The position numbers and the translations under genes were made by a program. The notes under the pieces were generated by a model, which did not search any database, was not told the origin of the DNA, and saw only the letters and a program-made list of their open reading frames with translations. A stretch of DNA of 64,000 bases, taken from assembly GCA_044238605.1 (NCBI GenBank), contig JBIICY010000001.1, positions 372,001 to 436,000 on the forward strand, written 5' to 3'. Shown piece after piece: positions 45,044 through 53,122 of the stretch. Numbering within the stretch: the first letter of the stretch is position 1; every line of letters begins with the position of its first letter. Source of the DNA: UBA10438 sp044238605. GTDB lineage: Bacteria; Bacteroidota; Ignavibacteria; Kapaibacteriales; Kapaibacteriaceae.

Positions 45044-45925
45044 CTACGCGCTGGCCAGCGCCTCCGCACCACCGACGATTTCCAACATTTCTGTGGTAAT
45101 CGCCGCTTGACGTTCACGGTTGTACACCAGCTGAAGGGCCGTGATCAGCTCACGCGCATTCGTGGTAGCATTCTCCATGGCCATGCGTCGAGCTGCATTT
45201 TCTGCTGCGTTCGAGTCCAGAAGCCCCGTCCATATCTGCAGCTTGATATACATCGGCAACAGTGTATTCAGGATCTCCGTCTGCGATGGCTCGTAGATGT
45301 AATCTACACTTGACGATGTAGATGTTTCGGTTTGTGTTGGCACAATCGGCAAAAGCTGTGTGGTACGCACTTCCTGGCGCATCACATTTACGAACTGATT
45401 GCCAATGATCTCTACATGGTCAAACTGCGCGCCTAAGAAATTCTCTGTTACCAGATCTGCGATCTCTACAGCTACAGAATAGTCGAGCTTTCCGAATACA
45501 TCGTTGAACTCGCGCGCCACTGGATCGCTTCCCTTGCGGGAAGCAGCAACAGAACGCTTTCCAACTGGTATCACATGCACTATTGCCTTAGGGTGTTTTG
45601 CCTTAAGCTCAGAAATGCGGGTCGATAATACCCGCAGCATGTTTGTGTTAAAGGCACCACACAACCCACGATCAGAGCTGATCGCGATGATGGCAATGTT
45701 GCTGACTTCGCCACGCTGTTCAAAGAACGGATGCACGTAGTCGGCATCTGATGATGAGAGATTGGCCAAGATCTTCTGCACCTGATTGGCAAAGGGGCGA
45801 GCAGCTGTAATTGCATCCTGCGCTCTGCGCAGCTTTGCAGTTGCCACCATGCTCATGGCCTGTGTGATCTTTGATGTGTTCTTGACCGATGTTATTCGAT
45901 CACGTGTTTCGCGTAGCGTTGCCAT
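45044..45925 (-). CDS. atpG: ATP synthase F1 subunit gamma
   Basis: A 293-residue gamma subunit, the central rotor shaft. The N-terminal helix is MATLRETRDRITSVKNTSKITQAMSMVATAKLRRAQ, the Rossmann-like middle has AIIAISSDRGLCGAFNTNML, and the C-terminal helix reads ARRMAMENATTNARELITALQLVYNRERQAAITTEMLEIVGGAEAL. The length and motifs are normal. It is separated from atpA by hldD, which is unusual. atpD and atpC are not in the window. Confidence 0.98.
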   Translation of the reverse strand: MATLRETRDRITSVKNTSKITQAMSMVATAKLRRAQDAITAARPFANQVQKILANLSSSDADYVHPFFEQRGEVSNIAIIAISSDRGLCGAFNTNMLRVLSTRISELKAKHPKAIVHVIPVGKRSVAASRKGSDPVAREFNDVFGKLDYSVAVEIADLVTENFLGAQFDHVEIIGNQFVNVMRQEVRTTQLLPIVPTQTETSTSSSVDYIYEPSQTEILNTLLPMYIKLQIWTGLLDSNAAENAARRMAMENATTNARELITALQLVYNRERQAAITTEMLEIVGGAEALASA

Positions 45926-45953
45926 CGTGTGTTCCGACGTTTAGCGTTCAATT

Positions 45954-46913
45954 TCAACAATACGGCCACTCACGAACGAGATAGCCTTGTACATAGTCAG
46001 CAACAGATTCTTCGAGCGAACTGAACAGTACGCCCGGCAACAGCTGATGGAACCTATCCATCTCTGCCTGCGTGTAATTCTGATATTGTTTCGACAGATG
46101 CTCCGGCATTTCGACATAGTCAATCACCGGCTCTCGTTCCAATGCTGTGAACACAGCGCGCATCAGATCATTCCATGTTCGCGCTGTGCCGGTCCCCAGA
46201 TTAAGGATGCCGGTTACATCAGTGCGTTGAAGAAGTGTCTGCAGTACTGCACACACATCCTTTACGTAGATGAAGTCTCGCATCTGACCGCCGTCGTTAA
46301 ACTCGGGGTCGTTGCTTTTGAACAACGAGACCCTGCCCTTTGACTGGATCTCTGGCACTGCCTTCGATACCAAGCTGGCCATTGAGCCTTTGTGGTATTC
46401 GTTCGGTCCGAACACGTTGAAAAACTTCAACCCCACACAAGCCCCTTCCATACCTTCTCTGCGAATCCACTGATCGAAAAGGTGCTTGGAGTACCCGTAC
46501 ATGTTCAGCGGACGCAGATCGGTGGTTGTGTCACTGTATCCGCGGTCACCACTGCCATATGTAGCAGCACTGCTTGCATAAATGAAGCGAGCGTTCTGCT
46601 CAAAGGCAAACTCGGCTACATCAATGCTGTAGAGATAGTTGTTGTCGTAGAGGTAGTCTGCATTTGTCTCTGTAGTTGCAGAACAAGCACCGAGATGCAC
46701 TACGGCTTCAACATCTTCGAGACCGCCCAGGGCCATGATCTCTCGAAAATCTTCTTTGCTGACGATGTCAATGTACGTTCTGTCTACTAGGTTCTTCCAC
46801 TTCGTGCCAGACCCCAGTGAATCCACAATCAACACATCCGACCTGCCAGCAGCGTTCAGCTGCGCTAAAAAGCAGCTGCCGATAAAGCCCGCGCCGCCGG
46901 TCAGGACGATCAT
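45954..46913 (-). CDS. hldD: ADP-L-glycero-D-manno-heptose 6-epimerase
   Basis: A 319-residue extended SDR enzyme of the HldD (RfaD) type. It has the NAD(P) motif TGGAGFIGS, the phrase LGACSATTETNADYLYDNN that is characteristic of HldD, the serine-serine in IYASSAATYG, and YGYSKHLFDQW with the catalytic tyrosine and lysine; FNVFGPNEYHKGSMASLV follows. It makes the heptose used in the LPS inner core. It sits between atpA (9 bases after its neighbour's frame) and atpG (28 bases), transcribed with the ATP synthase genes. The insertion of an LPS gene there is not the usual arrangement. Confidence 0.95.
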   Translation of the reverse strand: MIVLTGGAGFIGSCFLAQLNAAGRSDVLIVDSLGSGTKWKNLVDRTYIDIVSKEDFREIMALGGLEDVEAVVHLGACSATTETNADYLYDNNYLYSIDVAEFAFEQNARFIYASSAATYGSGDRGYSDTTTDLRPLNMYGYSKHLFDQWIRREGMEGACVGLKFFNVFGPNEYHKGSMASLVSKAVPEIQSKGRVSLFKSNDPEFNDGGQMRDFIYVKDVCAVLQTLLQRTDVTGILNLGTGTARTWNDLMRAVFTALEREPVIDYVEMPEHLSKQYQNYTQAEMDRFHQLLPGVLFSSLEESVADYVQGYLVREWPYC

Positions 46914-46922
46914 GTTTATTCC

Positions 46923-48473
46923 TTACACCGTTGTTGCAAAGCGTTCTGTGAAGCTCGAGAGAGCCGACTTCAGCTTGGCAACCACGTCGTCTGTGAGAGC
47001 CTTTTGCACACGCAGATCGTTGATGATGTCGGCATGTGTTGCATGGACAAAGTCCAGCAGTTCCGACTCATAACGCTTGATGCTGTCTACAGGCAATTCG
47101 TCCATGTATCCATTTGATGCTGCATAGATCACAACCACTTGATCTTCTACCGTTACCGGAGAATACTGAGGCTGCTTCATTACTTCGAGAAGACGTGCAC
47201 CGCGGCGAAGCTGCTGTTGTGTTGTCTTATCGAGATCTGAACCAAATCGAGCAAAGGCTTCGAGAGCACGGAATTGGGCAAGGTCCAGCTTGAGCGGACC
47301 AGCTACCTTCTTCATCGCCTTGATTTGAGCGTTACCACCCACACGAGACACCGAGATACCAACGTTCAGAGCCGGGCGAACACCTGCGTTAAACAAGCTT
47401 GGCTCGAGGTAGATCTGACCATCTGTGATCGAGATAACGTTTGTCGGGATGTATGCTGAAACGTCGCCAGCCTGTGTTTCAATAACTGGGAGAGCTGTAA
47501 GCGAACCACCGCCAAGGCTATCGCTAAGCTTTGCAGCACGCTCCAGAAGACGGCTGTGGAGATAGAATACGTCGCCCGGATAGGCTTCGCGTCCTGGTGG
47601 ACGGCGCAGAAGGAGTGATACCTGACGGTATGCAGCTGCCTGCTTTGACAAGTCATCATAGATCACGAGAGCATGACGTCCGTTGTCGCGGAAATACTCA
47701 CCCATAGAGCAGCCGCTGTACGGAGCAACAAACTGCAGCGGAGCTGGGTCTGAAGCCGTAGCAGCAACAACTGTTGTGAACTCCATGGCGCCGTACTTCT
47801 CAAGCGTAGCAACCACGTTGGCTACAGTTGAGCCCTTCTGTCCGATCGCAACGTAAACACAGTACACAGGCTTGATACCCTGTTCCTGTGCTTCCTTGGT
47901 GTGCGTATACTTCTGGTTGATGATTGCATCAAGCGCAACCGTTGTCTTCCCTGTCTGACGGTCTCCGATGATCAGCTCGCGCTGTCCGCGACCGATAGGG
48001 ATCAGAGCATCGATAGCCTTGATACCTGTTTGAAGAGGCTCGGTAACTGGCTGGCGGTCGATAACGCCAAGTGCCTTGCGCTCAATCGGATAAAAGGCAG
48101 ATTCCTTGATAGGTCCCTTGCCGTCGATCGGACGTCCAAGTGGATCTACAACGCGTCCAACGAGGCCGTCGCCTACTGGTACAGAGGCAATGCGACCCGT
48201 GCGGCGAACCTGATCGCCTTCTTTCACAAGAGAGTCATCGCCGAACAGAACCGCACCAACATTGTCTTCTTCAAGGTTGAGAACCATGCCGACGACGCCG
48301 TTCGGGAACTCAACAAGTTCAGAGGCCATCACGTTCGTGAGGCCATAGATACGTGCAACACCGTCGCCTACTTGGAGAACAGTGCCAACTTCATAGACGT
48401 CTGTCTCTTTGTCGAACCCCGTCAGCTGTCTGCGGAGTATCGCGGAGATCTCATCTGGACGAACATCAGCCAT
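46923..48473 (-). CDS. atpA: ATP synthase F1 subunit alpha
   Basis: A 516-residue alpha subunit of the F1 head. It has the typical start MADVRPDEISAILRRQLTGF, the P loop GDRQTGKT near residue 170, the arginine-finger region SVSRVGGNAQIKAMKKVAG and PGREAYPGDVFYLHSRLLERAAKL. It binds nucleotide non-catalytically and forms the hexamer with beta. It follows atpH by 46 bases; hldD comes 9 bases after its stop. Confidence 0.99.
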   Translation of the reverse strand: MADVRPDEISAILRRQLTGFDKETDVYEVGTVLQVGDGVARIYGLTNVMASELVEFPNGVVGMVLNLEEDNVGAVLFGDDSLVKEGDQVRRTGRIASVPVGDGLVGRVVDPLGRPIDGKGPIKESAFYPIERKALGVIDRQPVTEPLQTGIKAIDALIPIGRGQRELIIGDRQTGKTTVALDAIINQKYTHTKEAQEQGIKPVYCVYVAIGQKGSTVANVVATLEKYGAMEFTTVVAATASDPAPLQFVAPYSGCSMGEYFRDNGRHALVIYDDLSKQAAAYRQVSLLLRRPPGREAYPGDVFYLHSRLLERAAKLSDSLGGGSLTALPVIETQAGDVSAYIPTNVISITDGQIYLEPSLFNAGVRPALNVGISVSRVGGNAQIKAMKKVAGPLKLDLAQFRALEAFARFGSDLDKTTQQQLRRGARLLEVMKQPQYSPVTVEDQVVVIYAASNGYMDELPVDSIKRYESELLDFVHATHADIINDLRVQKALTDDVVAKLKSALSSFTERFATTV

Positions 48474-48519
48474 TCTAGTTTTTCCTTGAGTATTGTTTCG
48501 TTTTCTTCGTTAGAGGGGA

Positions 48520-49059
48520 TTACGCTGTGGCAAGCTTATGCTTCAGCACGTGCAGTTGATGACGGATAGAACCATCATGGATCTCGTCACCAATACGAAT
48601 CACGGCACCGCCCATGATCGATGGATCTACTTTGTAGGTGGCAATAACTGTCTTGCCTAGCTTCTTGCCAACCGAAGACTCGAGAGCGGCACGCTGTGAT
48701 GCATCGATCTCTACAGCAGAGGTAACCTCGATACGTTCTACTTTGCCTAATGTGTCGATCAACGACTGAAACTCTGCTGCGATCTCTCTCCAGAGATCCC
48801 CACGCCCCTTGTCGATGACCAGGTTGAAAAAGTCGAGCGTCTCGGGAGACAATGAACTTCCGAGCGCTTCCTGCAGAACGGCCTTCTTAACCTTGCTTTC
48901 AATAACGGGACTGCGCAGCATGGAGCGAAGCTCCTTGGAAGACTCTGCGGCAGAACGTACAGTCTCTACATCGCGTGTAACCGCCTCCGTGCTGTTCTTT
49001 GCAACAGCAACACTGAGCAACGCCTTGGCGTATCGACGTGAAATCTTGAGTGTTGACAT
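48520..49059 (-). CDS. atpH: ATP synthase F1 subunit delta
   Basis: A 179-residue delta (OSCP-type) subunit that holds the peripheral stalk to the F1 head. Landmarks are the N-terminal RRYAKALLSVAVAKN, LRSMLRSPVIESKVKKAVLQEAL, and the C-terminal TYKVDPSIMGGAVIRIGDEIHDGSIRHQLHVL. It starts 6 bases after atpF and is followed by atpA. Confidence 0.97.
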   Translation of the reverse strand: MSTLKISRRYAKALLSVAVAKNSTEAVTRDVETVRSAAESSKELRSMLRSPVIESKVKKAVLQEALGSSLSPETLDFFNLVIDKGRGDLWREIAAEFQSLIDTLGKVERIEVTSAVEIDASQRAALESSVGKKLGKTVIATYKVDPSIMGGAVIRIGDEIHDGSIRHQLHVLKHKLATA

Positions 49060-49065
49060 GATGAT

Positions 49066-49560
49066 TTAGTTCTTAGAGAGTTCGTTCACGTAGTCTTCAA
49101 CGATTCGCTTGTGATCGTCGCCCTGCAGATTGCGGCCGAGCAGCTTTTCTGTAGCATCAACAACCAGCGAAGACACTTCCGTGCGGAGAGCCTTGATTGC
49201 ATCATCTTTCTGACGATCAATCTCACGCTGGGCTTCTGTGAGCTTCTGCTGCTTAACGAACTCTGCTTCTTCTGCGGCTTTACGAATGATCGATTCGGCT
49301 TGGGTGCGGCCTTCCTTCACGATCTCCATCGTCTCACGCTGGGCCTTTGCAAGACGCTCCTGATTGTCCTTGATGAGCTCCTGTGCTTCGCGATTCGCGT
49401 TCTCGGCTGCCGTAATCGCCTCACGAATCGAGGCTTCACGTGCCGCTATTCCATCGCGCATGGGCTTCCAACCGAACTTGCCGATAATCAGGGCAAAGAT
49501 TGAAAAATTTACAAGGGTCCAGATTACCAGACCTGGTTCGAACTGCAAAAATGCTGGCAT
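49066..49560 (-). CDS. atpF: ATP synthase Fo subunit b
   Basis: A 164-residue b subunit of the peripheral stalk. One N-terminal membrane helix (GLVIWTLVNFSIFALIIGKF, then W/KP) is followed by a long charged coiled coil rich in A, E, K, Q and R, ending VVDATEKLLGRNLQGDDHKRIVEDYVNEL. It lies between atpE and atpH with short gaps. Confidence 0.97.
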   Translation of the reverse strand: MPAFLQFEPGLVIWTLVNFSIFALIIGKFGWKPMRDGIAAREASIREAITAAENANREAQELIKDNQERLAKAQRETMEIVKEGRTQAESIIRKAAEEAEFVKQQKLTEAQREIDRQKDDAIKALRTEVSSLVVDATEKLLGRNLQGDDHKRIVEDYVNELSKN

Positions 49561-49687
49561 TGAAGTCTTCCGTCGAAACGAAGTTGAAATACACTGTCAG
49601 ATACCGACCGAAATCGGTCTTTGAATGTTGCCTGCAACACCCAAAGACCGACCCTGCACATACAGGATCGGGTAGCTTGCGTGGTAA

Positions 49688-49918
49688 TTAGCTCTTAACA
49701 GCAAGAAGGATACATACAACGCCTGCCAACAGCGCAACACCTTCGATAAGAGCTGCACCGATGATCATGGTTGTGCGGATATCACCAGCGTTTTCTGGCT
49801 GACGGCTGCTTGCTTCGAGAGCAGCGGCTGCAAGGCGACCGATACCGGAGCCTACACCAAATACTGTGATACCAAGACCGATGCCCGCTGAGAGCCAAGC
49901 AAAAGCAACTGCTTCCAT
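49688..49918 (-). CDS. atpE: ATP synthase Fo subunit c, proton type
   Basis: A 76-residue two-helix proteolipid of the rotor ring. Helix one has the glycine pattern AGIGLGITVFGVGSGIGRLA; the RQPE loop contacts F1; helix two has the ion-carrying glutamate in IIGAALIEGVALLAGV. There is no Q at the helix-one position and the residue after the glutamate is G rather than S/T, so the sodium-binding set is missing and protons are the likely ion. GGAAGGG seven bases before the ATG at 49918 fixes the start; a longer frame upstream is not used. Confidence 0.97.
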   Translation of the reverse strand: MEAVAFAWLSAGIGLGITVFGVGSGIGRLAAAALEASSRQPENAGDIRTTMIIGAALIEGVALLAGVVCILLAVKS

Positions 49919-49981
49919 GTGATTCCCTTCCAAATGAAGTAATTGTGAATGATTGTGATTTGTTTCCGACGTGAGTATCAA

Positions 49982-51097
49982 TTAGTGCGATGCCGCATGA
50001 TCGTGATGATGGTCGTGCGCAGCATGGTCTCCAAGCGCAAGTCCAACAAACACGGCCGACAGCATCGTAAAGATGTAGGCCTGCAGGAATGCTACAAGTA
50101 GCTCAAGCAGGTAGATAAATACCGAGAACAGCACGCTGATTGGAGCAACACCCCAACCAACTGTTTCGCCCATTTCCTGCGCGAAAAAGAAAATCAGTCC
50201 AACAAGCGACAACAGCACGATGTGTCCGGCTGTCATGTTGGCAAAGAGACGGATCATCAAGGCAAAGGGCTTTGTGATGATACCAACAAGTTCGATCGGC
50301 ACCATGATTGGCGCGATGTATGCGGGGGCGCCCCCTAACAGGTGCTTAAACCATGAACCGATACCTGCATCCTTGATCGCGATAAAGTTTACCACGATCA
50401 GCGTACATGTTGCCAACGCCATCGTTACTGGCAGCGCACCGGTAGCGGCGTGCGCTCCCGGCAGAAGGGAAATCAGATTCAGCGACAGAATAAAGAAGAA
50501 CAGACTTAGCATAAATGGCATAAGGCGCATCGCACGCTTGTCTGTGCCTACGTTCGGACGCACGATTTGATCGTGCACATAGAGAACAACCGCCTCGATT
50601 GCGTTCTGCAATCCACGCGGTGCACTAATCGGGTTCTTCTTGTAACGTCCGCGAATCACGCCAAACACAATCGTTACCAGGATCATCGCAATCCATTGAT
50701 ACGCTACAAAGTTGGTAACAGAGAGGTCAAGGGAAGGGGCGGGATGTGGTAGCGGACACGTCTCCTTTTCTGTATGAGCAGCATGCGTGCGAACGATGTG
50801 ATGGCCATGTCCATGGTGATGCATGGTATATACACCCGCTTCTTCCATGGCATGCAGATTTGGATATATATGCGGGTTGCTCTGCTCATCAAGAAGAATA
50901 ACCGGCAAAATCTCGTAATGCCCAAAGAAGATGTTCAATTCATGGTGATCACCAAGCTGGTCGAGCAGCTTGTTAAAGGTAAACTTGTCCGACACCTCTG
51001 CTGATGCGCCGTGCGCACCGGCAACGTGAGCAGTGTCGCTATGCGCTGCTGTCGACGCCGATGTAGAATCGTGATGTGCCGCTGGCTGTGTGCTCAT
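49982..51097 (-). CDS. atpB: ATP synthase Fo subunit a with histidine-rich ends
   Basis: A 371-residue subunit a, about 100 residues longer than E. coli AtpB. The core has the essential arginine in KPFALMIRLFANMTAGH, plus PRGLQNAIEAVVLYVHD and LLELLVAFLQAYIFTMLSAVF. The N-terminal 120 residues form a Bacteroidota-type extension (LGDHHELNIFFGHYEILPVILL) that contains about 19 histidines, including MHHHGHGHH; the C-terminus ends HAAHDHHHDHAASH. Such histidine density suggests metal binding or pH sensing, unproven. It overlaps atpI by four bases; atpE follows after 63 bases. Confidence 0.96.
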   Translation of the reverse strand: MSTQPAAHHDSTSASTAAHSDTAHVAGAHGASAEVSDKFTFNKLLDQLGDHHELNIFFGHYEILPVILLDEQSNPHIYPNLHAMEEAGVYTMHHHGHGHHIVRTHAAHTEKETCPLPHPAPSLDLSVTNFVAYQWIAMILVTIVFGVIRGRYKKNPISAPRGLQNAIEAVVLYVHDQIVRPNVGTDKRAMRLMPFMLSLFFFILSLNLISLLPGAHAATGALPVTMALATCTLIVVNFIAIKDAGIGSWFKHLLGGAPAYIAPIMVPIELVGIITKPFALMIRLFANMTAGHIVLLSLVGLIFFFAQEMGETVGWGVAPISVLFSVFIYLLELLVAFLQAYIFTMLSAVFVGLALGDHAAHDHHHDHAASH

Positions 51098-51462
51098 CCG
51101 GTGAAACCTAATACGTTAAATTCTTTTTTTTTAATCGGTCTTTTCACGTTCCGTAGCTGATGCTGTTTTTGCTTTTCCATAGAGGAGTGAAAAAAAAACA
51201 CCTCTACCATCAGCGCAACAAACGCAGAGATTGAAAACGTAAGAGCAAATGCAACGTCGTGCAAATCCACGACGCCCAGTCCTAGGTAAGCCAGCGCAAC
51301 TACTACAAGACCGCGCAAGGCCAAGCTCCCGAAGACCATGCCCATGAATGTATTCATCTCCTTCGTAGAAGCTCTCTTCGCAATCACGTAACCAACACAT
51401 GAATTGGTTACACTGATCGCGAGAGCAATCACTATAGCTACGTACGGACTTCTGACATCCAC
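51094..51462 (-). CDS. AtpI-like membrane protein of the ATP synthase operon
   Basis: A 122-residue protein with four predicted membrane helices (VAIVIALAISVTNSCVGYVIA, FMGMVFGSLALRGLVVVALAYLGL, VAFALTFSISAFVALMVEVFFF). The position right before atpB and the size match the AtpI/subunit I assembly proteins thought to help c-ring formation, although the sequence itself is weakly conserved. The C-terminus is very basic (KRPIKKK). It overlaps atpB by four bases and follows the AtpZ-like gene after nine bases. Confidence 0.7.
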   Translation of the reverse strand: MDVRSPYVAIVIALAISVTNSCVGYVIAKRASTKEMNTFMGMVFGSLALRGLVVVALAYLGLGVVDLHDVAFALTFSISAFVALMVEVFFFHSSMEKQKQHQLRNVKRPIKKKEFNVLGFTG

Positions 51463-51471
51463 GACTTGCTC

Positions 51472-51732
51472 TTACCTTTCGTTCTCATTTCGATCAACCA
51501 ACTCCTTGCCTCGTGAGAGTTTCTGCACGGTGCGAAGAAATTGCATCATCCCAACTACGCTTCCGATGACGACTCCCGATAACACTCCAATCGGCGACGA
51601 CGCGATAACGTTGTCTATCCAGTACCCAACCGCACCGCAGAAAAGTACCGTACTGGCCAATTGAACGCCCAGCCCCAGATACGGTGCAGCCTGCTGCATG
51701 GCAGTTGGTTTGGACTGCACGGGATACCCCAT
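51472..51732 (-). CDS. AtpZ/AtpI-family small membrane protein
   Basis: An 86-residue two-helix membrane protein of the AtpZ/AtpI (F0F1-ATPase gene 1) type. Typical features are YLGLGVQLASTVLFCGAVGYWID in helix one and LSGVVIGSVVGMMQFLRTV in helix two. Such proteins open atp operons and are linked to assembly or ion handling. It is the first gene of the atp run. A promoter with a perfect -7 box lies only 13 bases before the ATG, so the leader is very short. Confidence 0.8.
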   Translation of the reverse strand: MGYPVQSKPTAMQQAAPYLGLGVQLASTVLFCGAVGYWIDNVIASSPIGVLSGVVIGSVVGMMQFLRTVQKLSRGKELVDRNENER

Positions 51733-51745
51733 CGAAAAACTTGCG

Positions 51746-51777
51746 CAAAAATAGGTCGTACGCGCTTAAAAGCCCAA
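51746..51777 (-). promoter_or_regulatory. Bacteroidota-type promoter of the atp operon
   Basis: Read on the minus strand, TTGG (51774-51777) is followed by 20 bases and then TATTTTTG (51746-51753), a perfect TAnnTTTG. This matches the -33/-7 architecture of Bacteroidota sigma-A promoters. It overlaps the last codons of the upstream gene. The start codon of the first gene follows within about 13 bases, so the mRNA would be almost leaderless. Confidence 0.6.
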
Positions 51778-53112
51778 TTCGCGAAGAGTATTGATTACAG
51801 CGTCGCCGTAGATATTTACACTCTCCCCGTACCAAGCGCCATCCGGAACAAATCTTAGGGCACCATAGGTGGATGGATCAAGGGGCTCCACGTTACTTGT
51901 AGCGATCACACTTCGCTCTTCCGGACGGAACTCATTGTCATAATCTACAACTGCAATGGCACAGCCGAACTCGACAATCCCCTGTTCGTCGATCGGGGCC
52001 TTTTCGTACCCCAGTAACGAGAATGGGATACGAAGCTTAACGACATAACCGCCTGGACGAGACGCCGACACCACTCTAAGTTGTTTCCTAGCTTTGACTT
52101 GCGATTGATCTACCTCATCTGTGGTCTTGATCGCAACCTTCGGAAGATTGTCTCCAAAATCACCCAATCGTACCGTAAAGGTAAACAGACCTGAGTCGCT
52201 CGTACTTCTAACAACCACTTCTTCGCGTTCGATTTTCGAGATGTACCGAGACCTACTGCCTTCCGACGGCGGGGTAACATCAAAGAGAAGTTCAACGTGA
52301 TCGGCAATGCACGTGTCGCACCAGCCGGTGACCACATTCGAATCCTGCACATTGATGCGGGCATAGAGATAGTCGTCGTCATAGACCATTCTGGCCGAAA
52401 ACGAAGCATCAGATTCTCCTGTCCACCAGTAAGCCCCCTCCGGTACGTGTCCCGTACTGCTTACCACAACCTCGGGAACATAGCCCGCATAGACTTGCCG
52501 GCTCCTGCTGTAGCAAGGGATGGTTAGAAACTCGGTGGAGAAAACTTCTTCATCTCTCTTATTGGCAAGGCGCTCCTTCGTAACAAGCGTTTGGTATGAT
52601 CGGAAGCTCTCGTGCTGAAAACCGTCGATCTTATCGCTTACAAACTCATCAACAAGTACAACAGCCCCTTCCGTAAATCTGTAGCCCTTAATGGTCCAAT
52701 CTTCAGACTTACGCTTTTGGGTTACGTAACACTCCACATCCTTAATCACTACCCCAACCTCAAGAGGGAGGTCTACGTATTGAAACGGCTGCTTACTCAC
52801 AGGAACGAGGTATCCTTCAACGTCGGCAAACATGTACACCATGCACTCGCGCTTGCGCGTACCCAGGATGTGCACAGACAGCGCCAGGTCGTAGAAACCG
52901 TCCCCGCTGAAGTCTCCGACATCCCAGCCCCAGATCTTATAGCCCGACCCCTGAGGCATGGCCATGCGAACGTCTCCAAGAAGGTCTTCGGCAAAGTACG
53001 GATCGGCCCGACGCACAAACTCGTCGAAGTCCATACCCGACTGCGCAACAGCTGATGGGGCCGGAGCGAGAAGTGCAAGGAGAACAGTTAGTATGGCAAC
53101 GATCGTTTTCAC
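51766..53112 (-). CDS. Secreted protein with CBM9/DOMON-like domain
   Basis: A 448-residue exported protein. The GTG at 53112 gives the signal peptide VKTIVAILTVLLALLAPAPSAVAQ and lies 10 bases after the kinase stop; an upstream ATG would overlap the kinase by 71 bases. The middle has a FG-GAP-like phrase WDVGDFSGDGFYDLALS. The C-terminal part resembles carbohydrate-binding module 9/DOMON-like sugar-binding beta-sandwiches (GAYWWTGESDASFSARMVYDDDYLYARINVQD, HVELLFDV, KLRIPFSLLGYE). No enzyme motif or T9SS domain is seen. It ends within the atp promoter. Confidence 0.7.
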   Translation of the reverse strand: MKTIVAILTVLLALLAPAPSAVAQSGMDFDEFVRRADPYFAEDLLGDVRMAMPQGSGYKIWGWDVGDFSGDGFYDLALSVHILGTRKRECMVYMFADVEGYLVPVSKQPFQYVDLPLEVGVVIKDVECYVTQKRKSEDWTIKGYRFTEGAVVLVDEFVSDKIDGFQHESFRSYQTLVTKERLANKRDEEVFSTEFLTIPCYSRSRQVYAGYVPEVVVSSTGHVPEGAYWWTGESDASFSARMVYDDDYLYARINVQDSNVVTGWCDTCIADHVELLFDVTPPSEGSRSRYISKIEREEVVVRSTSDSGLFTFTVRLGDFGDNLPKVAIKTTDEVDQSQVKARKQLRVVSASRPGGYVVKLRIPFSLLGYEKAPIDEQGIVEFGCAIAVVDYDNEFRPEERSVIATSNVEPLDPSTYGALRFVPDGAWYGESVNIYGDAVINTLRELGF

Positions 53113-53122
53113 TGACCCTTTG

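Noticed and set aside
50324..50335. Palindrome GGGGGCGCCCCC inside atpB
   Set aside because: It lies in coding sequence and arises from one GCCCCCT motif next to a GC-rich codon run; no dyad function is supported.
45044..51732. Missing atpD and atpC as a defect of the ATP synthase
   Set aside because: A separate atpDC locus is usual in Bacteroidota/Chlorobiota, so absence here is expected.
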